Shown here one piece after another: positions 9,138-17,622 of a stretch of 64,000 nucleotides of DNA; within the stretch, counting starts at the first letter, position 1; each line of letters starts with the position of its first letter. Below the pieces are notes generated by a model. That model was not told where the DNA came from and did not search any database. It was given only the letters and a program-made list of their open reading frames with translations. The stretch spans positions 4,417-68,416 of the forward strand of contig NZ_FQVH01000007.1 of the NCBI RefSeq assembly GCF_900129075.1, read 5' to 3'. The position numbers and the translations under genes were made by a program. Source of the stretch: Caldanaerobius fijiensis DSM 17918 (GTDB lineage Bacteria; Bacillota; Thermoanaerobacteria; Thermoanaerobacterales; Caldanaerobiaceae).

Positions 9138-9389
9138 CTATTTCGTAAAGTTATTTTTTAACTCTTCGATGCAGTTAGGGCATATATTCTTCCCTTTATA
9201 ATTTATAACGCCTTTGGCATCGCCACAAAAGATACAAGCTGGTTCGTATTTCTTTAAAATGATACTGTCGCCATCAACATAAATCTCAAGAGCATCTTTT
9301 TCATTTATATTCATCGTTCTCCTGAGCTCTATAGGCAATACCACCCTGCCCAGCTCGTCTACTCTTCTTACAACACCTGTCGATTTCAT
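9138..9389 (-). CDS. abrB: AbrB/SpoVT-family transition-state regulator with C-terminal zinc knuckle
   Basis: A swapped-hairpin DNA-binding protein that represses post-exponential genes during growth. The start at 9389 follows GAAAGGAGAGGAG; a longer reading lacks a ribosome site. Residues 1-50 match the AbrB DNA-binding domain closely (STGVVRRVDELGRVVLPIEL, then KDALEIYVDGD). The 83-residue protein differs from Bacillus AbrB in its C-terminus, where C52-x2-C55 and C70-x2-C73 form a likely zinc ribbon instead of the usual helical multimerisation region. The position near rsmI and metG agrees with the Bacillus neighbourhood. Confidence 0.92.
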   Translation of the reverse strand: MKSTGVVRRVDELGRVVLPIELRRTMNINEKDALEIYVDGDSIILKKYEPACIFCGDAKGVINYKGKNICPNCIEELKNNFTK

Positions 9390-9449
9390 TTTCTCCTCTC
9401 CTTTCATTTTTGTATAATATAATACATTATTCGACATGCTTTCCAATAT

Positions 9450-9478
9450 ATAATACCAGAATTTACAATAAGCGTCAA
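9450..9478 (-). promoter_or_regulatory. abrB promoter
   Basis: TTGACG (9478-9473) and TATTAT (9455-9450) with 17-bp spacing lie about 60 bp upstream of the abrB start. Confidence 0.65.
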
Positions 9479-9552
9479 TACCTTTTTTGGATATTTTAAT
9501 AAAAAGTTCATAAAAATTTTTTATAGGTCATATTTATTACCAGGTGATTGCA

Positions 9553-10131
9553 GTGATAAATATCATCTGGTTTTTAATTATATTTATAAGCTTAATTATT
9601 GGAGGAATGAACGGAAAAATCGACCAGGTCGTAAACGCGGCTATTACATCCTCTAAAGATGCTGTCGAAGTGGCTTTAGGGTTAATCGGCATCATGTCCT
9701 TATGGCTGGGAATTATGAAAATAGCTGAAAAAGAAGGGCTTATTCACGTTTTGTCCCGGCTTATAATGCCATTAATAAAGCGTCTTTTTTCGGATATACC
9801 ACCAGGCCATCCTGCTATCGGCGCCATGGTCATGAATATATCCGCTAACATCCTGGGCCTTGGCAATGCCGCTACCCCCTTTGGCATCAAAGCCATGAAA
9901 CTGCTTCAGGAATTAAATCCTCGCAAGGATACAGCTACCAACGCTATGTGCACATTCCTCATCATAAATACAGGCTGTATACAGCTTTTGCCTACCACTA
10001 TCATAGCTATCAGGACTGCCGCCGGTTCAAAAAACCCCATGGAGATTATAAGTGGGGTCATCTTAACCTCCACACTCTCGCTTATAAGCGGCATCATCTT
10101 AGTAAAATTTTTTGAAAGAAATGGGGATTAA
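9553..10131 (+). CDS. spmA: Spore maturation protein A
   Basis: SpmA acts with SpmB in dehydrating the spore core during sporulation; it is a membrane protein. I prefer the GTG at 9553, 5 nt after AGGTGA, giving 192 residues; a GTG at 9544 is inside that ribosome site. Several hydrophobic helices and the nucleoside-recognition (Gate) domain signature SANILGLGNAATPFGIKAM support the call. spmB follows after 3 bp. The pair is inserted between abrB and the plus-strand HAD and argF genes. Confidence 0.92.
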   Translation: MINIIWFLIIFISLIIGGMNGKIDQVVNAAITSSKDAVEVALGLIGIMSLWLGIMKIAEKEGLIHVLSRLIMPLIKRLFSDIPPGHPAIGAMVMNISANILGLGNAATPFGIKAMKLLQELNPRKDTATNAMCTFLIINTGCIQLLPTTIIAIRTAAGSKNPMEIISGVILTSTLSLISGIILVKFFERNGD

Positions 10132-10134
10132 AAT

Positions 10135-10665
10135 ATGTATGTCTTTCAAATTCTATCCCGATGGGCCGTTCCGTTTATACTATCTATCATATTTTTTATC
10201 GGCTTTATAAAAAAAATGCCCCTTTACGAAATATTTATTGACGGCGCAAGAGAAGGTTTTGATACTGTAATAAAAATAATACCACCCTTGGTAGCCATGT
10301 TTGTAGCCATAGGGATGTTCAGGGCCTCAGGGGCTATGGACATGATTGTAAAGGCACTGTCACCTATTACCTCCATAATTGGTATGCCTGCAGAACTGCT
10401 CCCATTAGCCCTCATGAGGCCACTTTCAGGTGGGGCCTCACTGGGAATCGTGTCAGACTTACTAAAAAATTATGGTCCGGATACCATTATTGGCAAAATG
10501 GCGTCCATCATGTACGGCTCTACAGAAACCACCATCTATGTGCTTACGGTTTATTTTGGCTCAATAGGAATAAAAAATGTACGCCACGCTCTCATCGCAG
10601 GTCTACTTACAGATCTTTGCAGTATGGTTTTTGCTGTACTCATCACCCATTTGATATCTAATTGA
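10135..10665 (+). CDS. spmB: Spore maturation protein B
   Basis: Partner of SpmA, a 176-residue membrane protein of the same nucleoside-recognition (Gate) domain family. The hallmark segment ALMRPLSGGASLGI is present near residue 96, followed by GSTETTIYVLTVYFG. Four or five membrane helices can be seen. It follows spmA with only 3 bp between stop and start, so the two are one operon and are probably translationally coupled. Confidence 0.92.
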   Translation: MYVFQILSRWAVPFILSIIFFIGFIKKMPLYEIFIDGAREGFDTVIKIIPPLVAMFVAIGMFRASGAMDMIVKALSPITSIIGMPAELLPLALMRPLSGGASLGIVSDLLKNYGPDTIIGKMASIMYGSTETTIYVLTVYFGSIGIKNVRHALIAGLLTDLCSMVFAVLITHLISN

Positions 10666-10724
10666 CATATTCATCTACTTTTTATATCATATTATTTAGA
10701 AATGCTTTAAAAAGGAGAGTAGCA

Positions 10725-11378
10725 ATGAGAGCATATCTTTTGGATTTTGATGGCACAACGACTGTAGAAGACGTGGGCGATGGGATAATAAAAAATTTCG
10801 CCAAAGATGGATGGCAAGAGTATGTAGAACAATGGATACAGCGTAAAATAACCACAGAACAATGTGCCAGAGGCCAATGGGGATTGATAGATGGCCCATC
10901 TGATGAATTATATAAATATATTGATTCGCGGGAAATTGATCCTTATCTTATGGATTTTCTCCAATATTGTAAGCGAAATGGATATGTTGTACGTATAAAC
11001 AGCGATGGTTATGACTTTTATATCGAGCGAATACTAAAAAGATACAATTTAGATTTAAAAGGCTATTATAATCACATATCCTGGGACGGTACTCAATGGC
11101 GTTTTAACTTTCCATATGCTGATGGCCAGTGTAAATTATGTGGCAACTGTAAAGCCAACAATGTAAAGAAATTTAAAGATGATGGTTATGAAGTAGTATA
11201 TGTAGGCGACGGTTACTCAGACAGATGCGCCTCTGAATACGCTGATGTGGTCTATGCTAAGGACCATCTCTTAGAACATTGCATCAATAACAGCATCCCC
11301 CATATACCTTTTAAAAATTTTAAAGATATACTTGAAAATGAAATAAAACGAGATAATAGATTACATTCCGCCGAATAG
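10725..11378 (+). CDS. HAD-IB family phosphatase, MtnX/SerB-like
   Basis: A 217-residue haloacid-dehalogenase hydrolase that should remove phosphate from a small metabolite. Motif I is LLDFDGTTTVEDV (nucleophile D8, acid D10), motif II is the serine in RINSDGYDF, and motif IV is VGDGYSDRCAS. A CxxC pair (QCKLCGNCKA) in the cap region is like that of MtnX-type 2-hydroxy-3-keto-5-methylthiopentenyl-1-phosphate phosphatases and relatives. No methionine-salvage genes are nearby, so the substrate is open. The start at 10725 follows AAAAAGGAGAG. A hairpin terminator follows. Confidence 0.82.
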   Translation: MRAYLLDFDGTTTVEDVGDGIIKNFAKDGWQEYVEQWIQRKITTEQCARGQWGLIDGPSDELYKYIDSREIDPYLMDFLQYCKRNGYVVRINSDGYDFYIERILKRYNLDLKGYYNHISWDGTQWRFNFPYADGQCKLCGNCKANNVKKFKDDGYEVVYVGDGYSDRCASEYADVVYAKDHLLEHCINNSIPHIPFKNFKDILENEIKRDNRLHSAE

Positions 11379-11405
11379 GAGCGAAATAAATCGCTCTTTT
11401 TTTGT
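11379..11405 (+). terminator. Terminator after HAD phosphatase
   Basis: Stem GAGCGA/TCGCTC with a short loop followed by eight or more T residues. Confidence 0.75.
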
Positions 11406-11414
11406 TAGATAATA

Positions 11415-11443
11415 TTGCATATTCATAAATTTTATTGTATAAT
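11415..11443 (+). promoter_or_regulatory. argF promoter
   Basis: TTGCAT (11415-11420) and TATAAT (11438-11443) with 17-bp spacing lie about 30 bp ahead of the GTG start, which supports the shorter argF reading. Confidence 0.75.
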
Positions 11444-11471
11444 TATGCATAAGTATATGGGAGGAGATAAC

Positions 11472-12413
11472 GTGAATCTTTTAAATCGTTCATTACTAAC
11501 CCTTAAAGAATTCTCCAGCGACGAAATTGCATATCTTCTAGACCTGTCTGAGATGGTAAAAGCGGAAAAGCGAAAAAAAATCGTAAAGCAAAGATTTTTG
11601 GGCATGACCCTTGCCATGATATTTGAAAAGCGCTCTACCAGAACGCGATGTGCTTTTGAAACGGCATTTGGGGAAGAAGGAGGCCACCCTGTATTTTTAT
11701 CCACAGACGATATACAGCTGGGTGCAAAAGAATCTATCGAAGACACGGCCAGGGTGCTGGGAAGAATGTTTGACGCCATTGAATTTAGAGGTTATAAACA
11801 AGAAACCGTTGAGATCCTGGCAAAATACGCAGGGGTACCTGTATACAACGGTTTAACAGATATGTATCATCCAACACAGGTACTGGCAGATCTCATGACC
11901 CTGAAAGAGGAGTTTGGTTATCTAAAAGGTCTGAAGCTAGTATATATGGGTGATGGCAGAAATAATATGGCCAATTCCCTCGCCATCGGATGTGCAAAAA
12001 TGGGTATTGATTACGTGATTATAAGCCCTGAAGAACTATTTCCAGATGAACAATATATAAACGAAATCAAAGAGATAGCTAAAAAAAGCGGTTCGAGCAT
12101 CACTGTAACATCTAAAATAGAAGACAATATCGTTGGCGCAGACGCCATTTATACTGACGTCTGGGCGTCAATGGGCGAAGAAGCAAAAGCCCTAGAGCGC
12201 ATAAGGTTGCTTACACCATATCAAGTCAACCAAGACATAATGGATATGACCAAAAATAAAAAATGCATATTCATGCATTGCCTTCCCGCTGTAAAAGGCC
12301 AGGAAGTAAGCTTTGATGTAATAGAAGGACCTTCTTCAAGGGTCTGGGATGAAGCAGAAAATCGTAAGCATACGATAAAAGCCCTTATGCTGGCTACATT
12401 AGGAAAAGCCTGA
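11472..12413 (+). CDS. argF: Ornithine carbamoyltransferase
   Basis: Transfers the carbamoyl group from carbamoyl phosphate to ornithine to make citrulline (arginine synthesis, or arginine catabolism in reverse). The GTG start at 11472 follows GGGAGGAG, giving 313 residues, normal for the family. The carbamoyl-phosphate loop KRSTRTR, the HPTQVLADLMT motif, the ornithine-side loop (VWASMGEE) and HCLPAVKG are all intact. No other arginine gene is adjacent and it has its own promoter and terminator, so its pathway direction is not decided by context. Confidence 0.95.
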   Translation: MNLLNRSLLTLKEFSSDEIAYLLDLSEMVKAEKRKKIVKQRFLGMTLAMIFEKRSTRTRCAFETAFGEEGGHPVFLSTDDIQLGAKESIEDTARVLGRMFDAIEFRGYKQETVEILAKYAGVPVYNGLTDMYHPTQVLADLMTLKEEFGYLKGLKLVYMGDGRNNMANSLAIGCAKMGIDYVIISPEELFPDEQYINEIKEIAKKSGSSITVTSKIEDNIVGADAIYTDVWASMGEEAKALERIRLLTPYQVNQDIMDMTKNKKCIFMHCLPAVKGQEVSFDVIEGPSSRVWDEAENRKHTIKALMLATLGKA

Positions 12414-12434
12414 CGTTATCTGTCAGGCTTTAAA
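12405..12434. terminator. Terminator between convergent argF and ricT
   Basis: Inverted repeat AAAGCCTGAC / GTCAGGCTTT around a 7-nt loop at the end of argF; short A/T tracts on both sides allow use in both directions. Confidence 0.7.
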
Positions 12435-12437
12435 AGT

Positions 12438-13307
12438 CTAAAAATCCAGGGACTCCAAATCGCTAATATCTTCATGGCAAATTTCTTCTTCTCTATTAAT
12501 TATAGCCAGTTCATCAGCGTCAAAATACTTATATATCTCCATACCATCTTCTTTTATAAGTCTTACCTTTACCTTGCGGCTTATAGCGTTTATTTCGCAT
12601 ACCGTACCTGTCTCATCCTCGGGCGTCATCACCACATCGTTAACGCGAGGTAGAGTCTCCAGTATTTGTTCATAACAAGGCTGCTCAAAATTGAGGCAGC
12701 ACATAAGCCTTCCACATAATCCGGAAATCTTAGATGGATTGATAGTAAGCCCTTGATCTTTCGCCATTTTTATAGAAACAGGTTCAAACTCACCCAAAAA
12801 CACCTTGCAGCACAAAGGTCTGCCACAGGGTCCCATGCCTCCTATTATCTTAGCTTCATCCCTGACACCTATTTGCCTTAGCTCTATTCGTGTCTTAAAT
12901 ATCGATGCCAGATCTTTCACCAGCTCTCTAAAGTCCACCCTGCCTTCTGCTGTAAAATAAAAAATTATCTTATTGTTATCAAAAGTGTATTCCACGTCCA
13001 CAAGTTTCATTTGCATACCATGTTCTTTAATCTTTTTTAGACATATATTAAATGCATCTTTTTCTTTCTCTTTATTTTCGGCATAATGCATTTTATCCTC
13101 ATCTGTAGCAATTCTTATGACCTTTTTCAGAGGCATTACAATGTCCTCATCGGGTATATCTGTCTCATCCATAATTACTTCTCCAAACTCAATACCCCTT
13201 ATAGTCTCGACTATGACGCAATCCCCTTTTTTTATATTTAACTCATTGGGGTCGAAATAATAGGTTTTACCTGCTTTTTTAAACCTTACGCCTACAACTT
13301 TAGCCAT
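12438..13307 (-). CDS. ricT: PSP1-domain protein RicT (YaaT)
   Basis: RicT/YaaT works with YlbF and YmcA in the iron-sulfur Ric complex, which promotes sporulation phosphorelay activity and RNase Y function. The 289-residue protein contains the PSP1 domain and the conserved cysteine clusters GPCGRPLCC (about 157-165) and GLCGRLMCCLNF (about 194-205), the ligands of the [4Fe-4S] clusters. It is the last gene of the tmk-darA-yaaR-holB-ricT operon, 3 bp after holB. The C-terminal tail is acidic. Confidence 0.95.
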   Translation of the reverse strand: MAKVVGVRFKKAGKTYYFDPNELNIKKGDCVIVETIRGIEFGEVIMDETDIPDEDIVMPLKKVIRIATDEDKMHYAENKEKEKDAFNICLKKIKEHGMQMKLVDVEYTFDNNKIIFYFTAEGRVDFRELVKDLASIFKTRIELRQIGVRDEAKIIGGMGPCGRPLCCKVFLGEFEPVSIKMAKDQGLTINPSKISGLCGRLMCCLNFEQPCYEQILETLPRVNDVVMTPEDETGTVCEINAISRKVKVRLIKEDGMEIYKYFDADELAIINREEEICHEDISDLESLDF

Positions 13308-13310
13308 ATA

Positions 13311-14225
13311 CTATCTCAACTCCTGTAAACCGATCACCATATCCTCAATGGCAGATAGAAAATTTATATATCTATTTACTCGCTCTCTTGTCGCTTCTAT
13401 CAATTTTATAGACTTAACTAAAGAACTCATCTGCAGTTCCCGTGAAAGGCTTTTTATTCTATCTAATTCATCTACATGGCTTATTATATCATACATCTCC
13501 AACTTTGCATATATCAAATCCATATACCATAATTGCAACAACGTCAATATATCATCGATGAAATCCTGCTTATCCTGTAATTGTTCCACATCTTCTACGC
13601 TTTTTAAAAGCTCTTTATCCGCAATATGTGAAATTATTTTATTCACAATTTCTTTGATACTGTCAAATTCTTCTGATGTGGCTATCATCAGAGCCCTTGA
13701 AGCCGAGCCTCCTGATAAAGCGGCAGCATAGGCAGCTTTTGAAGGACTTATGCCATGACCTATTAATATGTCTTTTACGTCCTTTTTATTCAAGGAGCCA
13801 AAATGATATACAATACACCTGGAGCGAATGGTAGGCAAAAGAGAATTTATACTATTGCACGTAAGTATTATTACACCATAATAAGGAGGCTCCTCAAGGA
13901 CCTTTAAAAAAGCATTTTGAGCATCTGCAGTCATTTTCTCCGCATCTCTTATAATATATACCTTGCGCTCAGATTGATAAGGCATTATGTTGATATCCAT
14001 TCGAAGCTTCCTTATCTCTTCGACCTTTATAGTCTTATCATCGGTTTGAAACACCTTGATATCAGCGGCATAAGCAATAGCATTGGCCGTCGCCAATGCC
14101 ACCATAAACTTACCCACACCTTCTGGACCTTCAAATATATATGAATTGCTAACCTTGTTGGATTCAATGGCCCTTGTCAAGGCTTTTATTACAACATTAT
14201 GTCCTAATATTTTTTCAAACCCCAT
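13311..14225 (-). CDS. holB: DNA polymerase III delta' subunit
   Basis: The delta' subunit is a clamp-loader component that binds DnaX and delta. The start at 14225 follows GAGG at 7 nt; an upstream in-frame GTG is possible. The AAA-like core shows a degenerate P-loop (GPEGVGKFMVA), EEIRKLR, KVYIIRDAEKMT, FLKVLEEPP and the arginine-finger motif RSRCIVYHF. The stretch between the P-loop helix and the next strand is short and lacks the four-cysteine zinc module seen in many delta' proteins. It belongs to the conserved tmk operon, as in Bacillus. Confidence 0.93.
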   Translation of the reverse strand: MGFEKILGHNVVIKALTRAIESNKVSNSYIFEGPEGVGKFMVALATANAIAYAADIKVFQTDDKTIKVEEIRKLRMDINIMPYQSERKVYIIRDAEKMTADAQNAFLKVLEEPPYYGVIILTCNSINSLLPTIRSRCIVYHFGSLNKKDVKDILIGHGISPSKAAYAAALSGGSASRALMIATSEEFDSIKEIVNKIISHIADKELLKSVEDVEQLQDKQDFIDDILTLLQLWYMDLIYAKLEMYDIISHVDELDRIKSLSRELQMSSLVKSIKLIEATRERVNRYINFLSAIEDMVIGLQELR

Positions 14226-14236
14226 AAACACACCTC

Positions 14237-14674
14237 TTAAGTATACAGATCCACCAGCAATCCCCTTATATCATCTACCAGTTTAATCAATTCCAGATTA
14301 TCCTTCTGATCGCGGAAAAATTGCTGCGCCATTAATTCTAACTTTTCTTCCACCTTTTTTACTATGCTATAAACCTTTCTACGTCCGCTATAATCCGTCG
14401 AGTACCTCTGTGATAGCTCAAAACCATTTAATACCTCCGCCAAAAATTCTCTTACCAGCCGCTTATATCGAACCAGTGTATTGATATCTGGATTTTCTTT
14501 TAATGTTTTAGACACGTCATCAATCCGCTGCAACAGCTCTCTTAGCTTTTCAGCGTGAATTTTTTGCCCGGCGTTATAAAATTCTATTTCAAAACCACCT
14601 GATGTATTAACTTTTGTTACTTCCGATCCCCCGGATGTACCAACTGTATTGACCGTCAGCGGATTTACCTTCAT
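14237..14674 (-). CDS. yaaR: YaaR family protein (DUF327)
   Basis: A 145-residue largely helical protein of the YaaR/DUF327 family, whose function is not established. The start at 14674 lies 7 nt after AAGAAGG, and just 2 bp after the darA stop. Family features are the N-terminal beta/Ser-Thr-rich tail and helices such as KRLVREFLAEVLNGFELS and VYSIVKKVEEKLELMA. Its place between darA and holB is the Bacillus order and is the main support for the name. Confidence 0.9.
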   Translation of the reverse strand: MKVNPLTVNTVGTSGGSEVTKVNTSGGFEIEFYNAGQKIHAEKLRELLQRIDDVSKTLKENPDINTLVRYKRLVREFLAEVLNGFELSQRYSTDYSGRRKVYSIVKKVEEKLELMAQQFFRDQKDNLELIKLVDDIRGLLVDLYT

Positions 14675-14676
14675 CG

Positions 14677-15006
14677 TCACACCTTCTTAAACTTATCCAC
14701 ATCTACTACAAATATAGTAGCCCCTCCAATGGTCACTTCCACAGGCTGGGAATAAAACATCCCTGTAGTGCCTCCTGTAGGCGGCACCGATGTGATATAT
14801 TGATCCCTGGTCTTGCAAACCTTTTCAATTATATCTATAACAGTATCCACCTTATCCTCTTCAGTTCCAATCAGCAGCGTAGTATTGCCTGACCTCAAAA
14901 AACTTCCAGTAGTGGCAAGCTTGGTAAAGCTAAAACCCTCCTCTGTCAATTTATTCATCAATTTGTGAGAATCTTCGTCCTGCACAATAGCGATGATAAG
15001 TTTCAT
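14677..15006 (-). CDS. darA: Cyclic-di-AMP receptor DarA (PII-like)
   Basis: DarA/YaaQ/PstA is a trimeric PII-like protein that binds cyclic-di-AMP. The 109 residues have the family fold markers: the N-terminal MKLIIAIVQDEDS, the FTKLATTGSFLRSGNTTL region that contacts nucleotide, and the trailing VTIGGATIFVVDVDKF strand. It overlaps the tmk stop codon by four bases (ATGA) and is followed closely by yaaR, so translation is coupled along the operon. Confidence 0.95.
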   Translation of the reverse strand: MKLIIAIVQDEDSHKLMNKLTEEGFSFTKLATTGSFLRSGNTTLLIGTEEDKVDTVIDIIEKVCKTRDQYITSVPPTGGTTGMFYSQPVEVTIGGATIFVVDVDKFKKV

Positions 15007-15614
15007 AACAATTCCCTCCCTATACTCTTTTTTATTATAGATAAAACATCTTCAAAAACCTCTTTGACGCCCCGTCCACCATCAACGACCTTGATTCTCT
15101 CCGGTTCTCTACGGGCTAAATAAAGGTATCCCTCCCTGACTTTGTTGTAAAAATCTAATTGTTCATTCTCCAGCCTATCCCGTCCCTTCAACCTTGACCT
15201 GGCCACAATCGGATCTATATCCAGAAGTACGGTTAAATCGGGCTTTAATTCACCCACTGCCATAGCGTTGAGCTCATATACCGCTTGCAGTCCAAGGCCT
15301 CTCCCTATCCCCTGGTATACAAGACTGGAATCTAAAAACCTATCGCATATGACAATATTGCCTTCCTTCAGGGCGGGTCTTATTACCTTTTTAACCAGCT
15401 CTGCACGGGACGCCGCATACAAGTATGCTTCCGCCTCTGGCGACATCACATTGTCTTTCTCTAATAAAAGTTGTCGTATCTTTTCAGAAATAGGTGTGCT
15501 ACCGGGTTCCCTTACCAGAATTATACCATATTTTAAATTTTTTATAAAGTCTGAAATTAATCTTATTTGCGTAGTCTTGCCGCATCCATCTATACCCTCA
15601 AATGTGATAAACAT
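15003..15614 (-). CDS. tmk: Thymidylate kinase
   Basis: Phosphorylates dTMP to dTDP in the cytoplasm. It has 203 residues, typical size. The P-loop FEGIDGCGKTTQ is at the N-terminus, the DR(F/Y) substrate motif appears as VICDRFLDSSLVYQG, and the LID region carries RSRLKGRDRLE. It heads the operon tmk-darA-yaaR-holB-ricT. No clear promoter was picked out in the 125 bp before it. Confidence 0.95.
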   Translation of the reverse strand: MFITFEGIDGCGKTTQIRLISDFIKNLKYGIILVREPGSTPISEKIRQLLLEKDNVMSPEAEAYLYAASRAELVKKVIRPALKEGNIVICDRFLDSSLVYQGIGRGLGLQAVYELNAMAVGELKPDLTVLLDIDPIVARSRLKGRDRLENEQLDFYNKVREGYLYLARREPERIKVVDGGRGVKEVFEDVLSIIKKSIGRELL

Positions 15615-15739
15615 CTATGCCAGCACCTCTCAATACTATATTATGCCAATGATCACAAATACGTTTGCAGTGAAGCAAATGTTTTAATAATAGGATAGCA
15701 GAAAACTTAACAATTTACCAGTACACTGTACCTTCTTTT

Positions 15740-16780
15740 TTAAACTGCTAAAACGGATTCGTAATCCTTTTTTATCTGAACAAAATCACCCTGGGCTACC
15801 ACCCTGCCCTGGTTGAGTACCACGACCTGATCGCACCACTCCATGGCCGATGGGCGATGGGTAACCAAAATGATGGTCTTTTGTTGCCGATATTGCCTTA
15901 AAAACTCCATAAGCGCCCTTTCAGTGCCCATGTCCAGTGCAGATGTCGGCTCGTCCAAAAGCAAAATGGGAGCGTCCCTGAGCAGCGCCTGTGCAATGCA
16001 AACCCGTTGCCGCTCTCCTCCTGATAGCTGCTCACCCTGCTTACCTGCAAAAGACATATCCAGTGAAAAACCTGTCCGTGCAAGCGCTTTACATTTTTCA
16101 AAAAACGACATATGGGCCCAATCTTGTAAGTTCAACGTTTTAATGGCCAATATGCCAGCTAAACTTTGTTGTAGTTCCCCATTGGTTTCGCCCATTTCCT
16201 TCTGATACCATCTGTTGTATTTTTCTACCCGGTAAAATATTCTTTTATCGACGATTAAAAAAAGCGGTATCAACATAAGCGCCATGAATGTCAGCCTATA
16301 ATCTACATAAAACATCCAGCTATACAGTAAAATCAAAGTAAATACCGAAATTATAAAATTGGTAACACCTTCAAAAATGCTATATCCCACCCGGTTGACA
16401 TCGTCCATTAAACGGGAGAATATTTCTCCAGGCTTGTTCACTTCAAAGAAATGATTAGGCAAGCGAAGAATATGGGCAAAAAAACGCTGTCGAAGGCTTA
16501 ACCTCTCTGCGTTTCCTGCTATGGAAAAAAGGTAAGCAGCCATCATATTAAGTAAAAATCCTGCAAATACCGAACTGATAAAGGTCAGCTGCACCGGCCA
16601 GAGCAATTTCCTGTTTCCACCCATCAGCACCTTATCCACCAATAGAGCAAATATAGACGTACCTACAATCCCCAGCACAGAAGAAACTGCCGAGCACAAC
16701 ATACCAGGTAATTGTAGCTCCCACTGTTTTTTCACACATGAGAACATGAATGAAATTATTTTCTTGTTTTCACTACTCAT
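15740..16780 (-). pseudogene. ABC exporter with in-frame internal deletion
   Basis: The frame encodes 346 residues where exporters of this type have about 570-600. Residues 1 to about 245 are an ABC type-1 membrane domain with four clear helices and the usual PGEIFSRLMDDVNRVG segment. The text then jumps straight to the late nucleotide-binding domain: GKQGEQLSGGERQRV, Walker [13 protein letters not shown], and the switch histidine in LVTHRPS. The last membrane helices, Walker A and the Q-loop are gone, so ATP could not be bound normally. The frame is open and has a ribosome site, so it is either a recent in-frame deletion or a decaying gene. Solitary on the minus strand. Confidence 0.75.
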
Positions 16781-16935
16781 AGAGCATCTCTCCTACTCTT
16801 TTTTTGCTATACTTTAAAAGCTATAACTGCCCATATATTACCATCCAATATACTTAGATAGCACAAAACTCCTCTCCTTCATCTATTCCCGAACTTGTAA
16901 AGCAAAAAAGTTCTTGACAACGTGAAGCATTACAG

Positions 16936-17406
16936 TCAGTCTACATTAACAGAGAATGCGTAGCAAGCATCGCCTTCATTCCATGTTGCTTGAACTTCAT
17001 AAACTACCAATCCTTTTTGCCGAGGCGCAATAATTATTCCATTATTAACTTGCTGAATAATTGGTTTATTACCTTCCCATATATTAACTTTATAATCATT
17101 AGGTTTAATTCTAAAGTCCAAGACTATCGAAGATTCTGGTTTTACATTCAGAGGCTCTTTCTGAAACTTTATCAATTTAGATGGTGGTCCTGAATCTGCA
17201 TGAATATTCGTTCTGGTCCCATTTCCGCTATATATAACCCAATTATATGTCCCGCGAACAGCGGCAATACTTTTATTACCAGCTATTACAGTTAATTCTG
17301 GAGGTTCTTTGAGGAATATTCCGTTATTGGATACCGGTGGTTTGCTCTGCGCACATGCAACTAGGAAGATTGTCAATAATAGTAGCACACCAAATATTTT
17401 TCTCAT
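16936..17406 (-). CDS. Small secreted lipoprotein of unknown function
   Basis: The start at 17406 follows CGGGAGGTGAT, giving 156 residues. The N-terminus is a lipoprotein signal: MRKIFG, a hydrophobic core LLLLTIFLVAC, then the lipid-bearing cysteine at about residue 18. The mature part is beta-rich with no recognised catalytic motif (for example TYNWVIYSGNGTRTN and VVYEVQATWNEGDACYAFSV), similar in feel to short extracellular immunoglobulin-like or stalk domains. No operon partner. Function unknown. Confidence 0.7.
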   Translation of the reverse strand: MRKIFGVLLLLTIFLVACAQSKPPVSNNGIFLKEPPELTVIAGNKSIAAVRGTYNWVIYSGNGTRTNIHADSGPPSKLIKFQKEPLNVKPESSIVLDFRIKPNDYKVNIWEGNKPIIQQVNNGIIIAPRQKGLVVYEVQATWNEGDACYAFSVNVD

Positions 17407-17564
17407 TTTATCACCTCCCGTTCGTTCCCTAATATATTTAACTAAGTCCATTTTAATTGTAATTTATACCATACATCCTATCAAGCAAATTTTTTAAAAC
17501 TTTTCCTTTTTGCATATATATCACCAATTAATTAATGATTCTCCAGGTAAAAATCAAGTTTTCG

Positions 17565-17594
17565 TTGTATAGCTATAACTTTTGATGATATAAT
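17565..17594 (+). promoter_or_regulatory. thrC promoter
   Basis: TTGTAT (17565-17570) and TATAAT (17589-17594), 18-bp spacer, about 28 bp ahead of the thrC start. Confidence 0.6.
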
Positions 17595-17622
17595 AAAGTA
17601 AATTGTATACAGGAGGAATCTT

